From contig JAEZAM010000022.1 in the NCBI GenBank assembly GCA_023430465.1, positions 1 to 5,038 on the forward strand: a DNA stretch of 5,038 nucleotides, given 5' to 3'. The notes under the pieces are model-generated. The model was not told the origin of the DNA. It searched no databases and saw only the letters and a program-made list of their open reading frames with translations. The stretch's first letter is position 1; every line of letters starts with the position of its first letter. Shown one piece after another: positions 5,001-5,038 of the stretch. The translations under genes were made by a program, and so were the position numbers. Source of the DNA: Bacteroidota bacterium. GTDB taxonomy: Bacteria > Bacteroidota > Bacteroidia > Chitinophagales > Chitinophagaceae.

Positions 5001-5038
5001 GCTGGATGGCTGGGTGCTGGGGGCTGGGTACTGGGTAC
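5001..5038 (+). repeat. Degenerate CTGGGT tandem repeat with G-quadruplex motif
   Basis: Five CTGGRK cores begin at 5002, 5010, 5017, 5024 and 5031, so the period is 8, 7, 7 and 7 bp, and the array runs off the right edge. From 5012 to 5035 the plus strand has four G3 tracts separated by 4-nt loops, a textbook G-quadruplex motif. The opposite strand is C-rich. The sequence is non-coding and lies upstream of the DUF2383 gene. Confidence 0.75.

Overview
The window looks like chromosomal DNA from a member of the Bacteroidota, most likely a Chitinophagaceae-like soil or rhizosphere organism. Four things support this: an S46 dipeptidyl-peptidase, an Obg GTPase without a C-terminal OCT domain, a TAnnTTTG-type -7 box (TATATTTG) upstream of obgE, and AT-rich leaders without clear Shine-Dalgarno sequences. 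The family-level placement is inference; the phylum is fairly secure.

Left part (1-2052), all read on the minus strand. A secreted S46 peptidase (1-782) is cut by the left edge. Upstream of it is the ribosome-assembly GTPase obgE (852-1853, TTG start). Hairpin terminators lie after obgE (799-831) and before it (1924-1951), so obgE appears to be a single-gene transcription unit.

Middle (2053-3537). A minus-strand short-chain dehydrogenase of the YghA/general-stress-protein-39 type (2053-2922) is divergent from a plus-strand pair. The pair is a 60-residue protein of unknown function (3110-3292) and a 55-residue DUF1328/YtjA membrane protein (3308-3475), and it ends at a strong terminator (3506-3537).

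Right part (3538-5038), minus strand. A PA2169/DUF2383 four-helix protein (4387-4848) is followed by a terminator. Then come two overlapping genes: a small protein of a Bacteroidota family often labelled 'phosphoribosylpyrophosphate synthetase' (3965-4321) and a 13-cysteine four-helix copper-storage-type protein (3649-3987). These end at another terminator (3553-3593), which faces the DUF1328 terminator. A degenerate CTGGGT tandem repeat with a G-quadruplex motif runs off the right edge.

Functionally, obgE and the peptidase are housekeeping and nutritional. The stretch from 2053 to 4848 reads as a collection of small stress-associated genes (oxidoreductase, membrane peptide, copper buffer, ferritin-like protein), probably expressed under stress or in stationary phase. 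The co-regulation is inferred from family knowledge and clustering. I saw no mobile element, CRISPR array, tRNA or rRNA.
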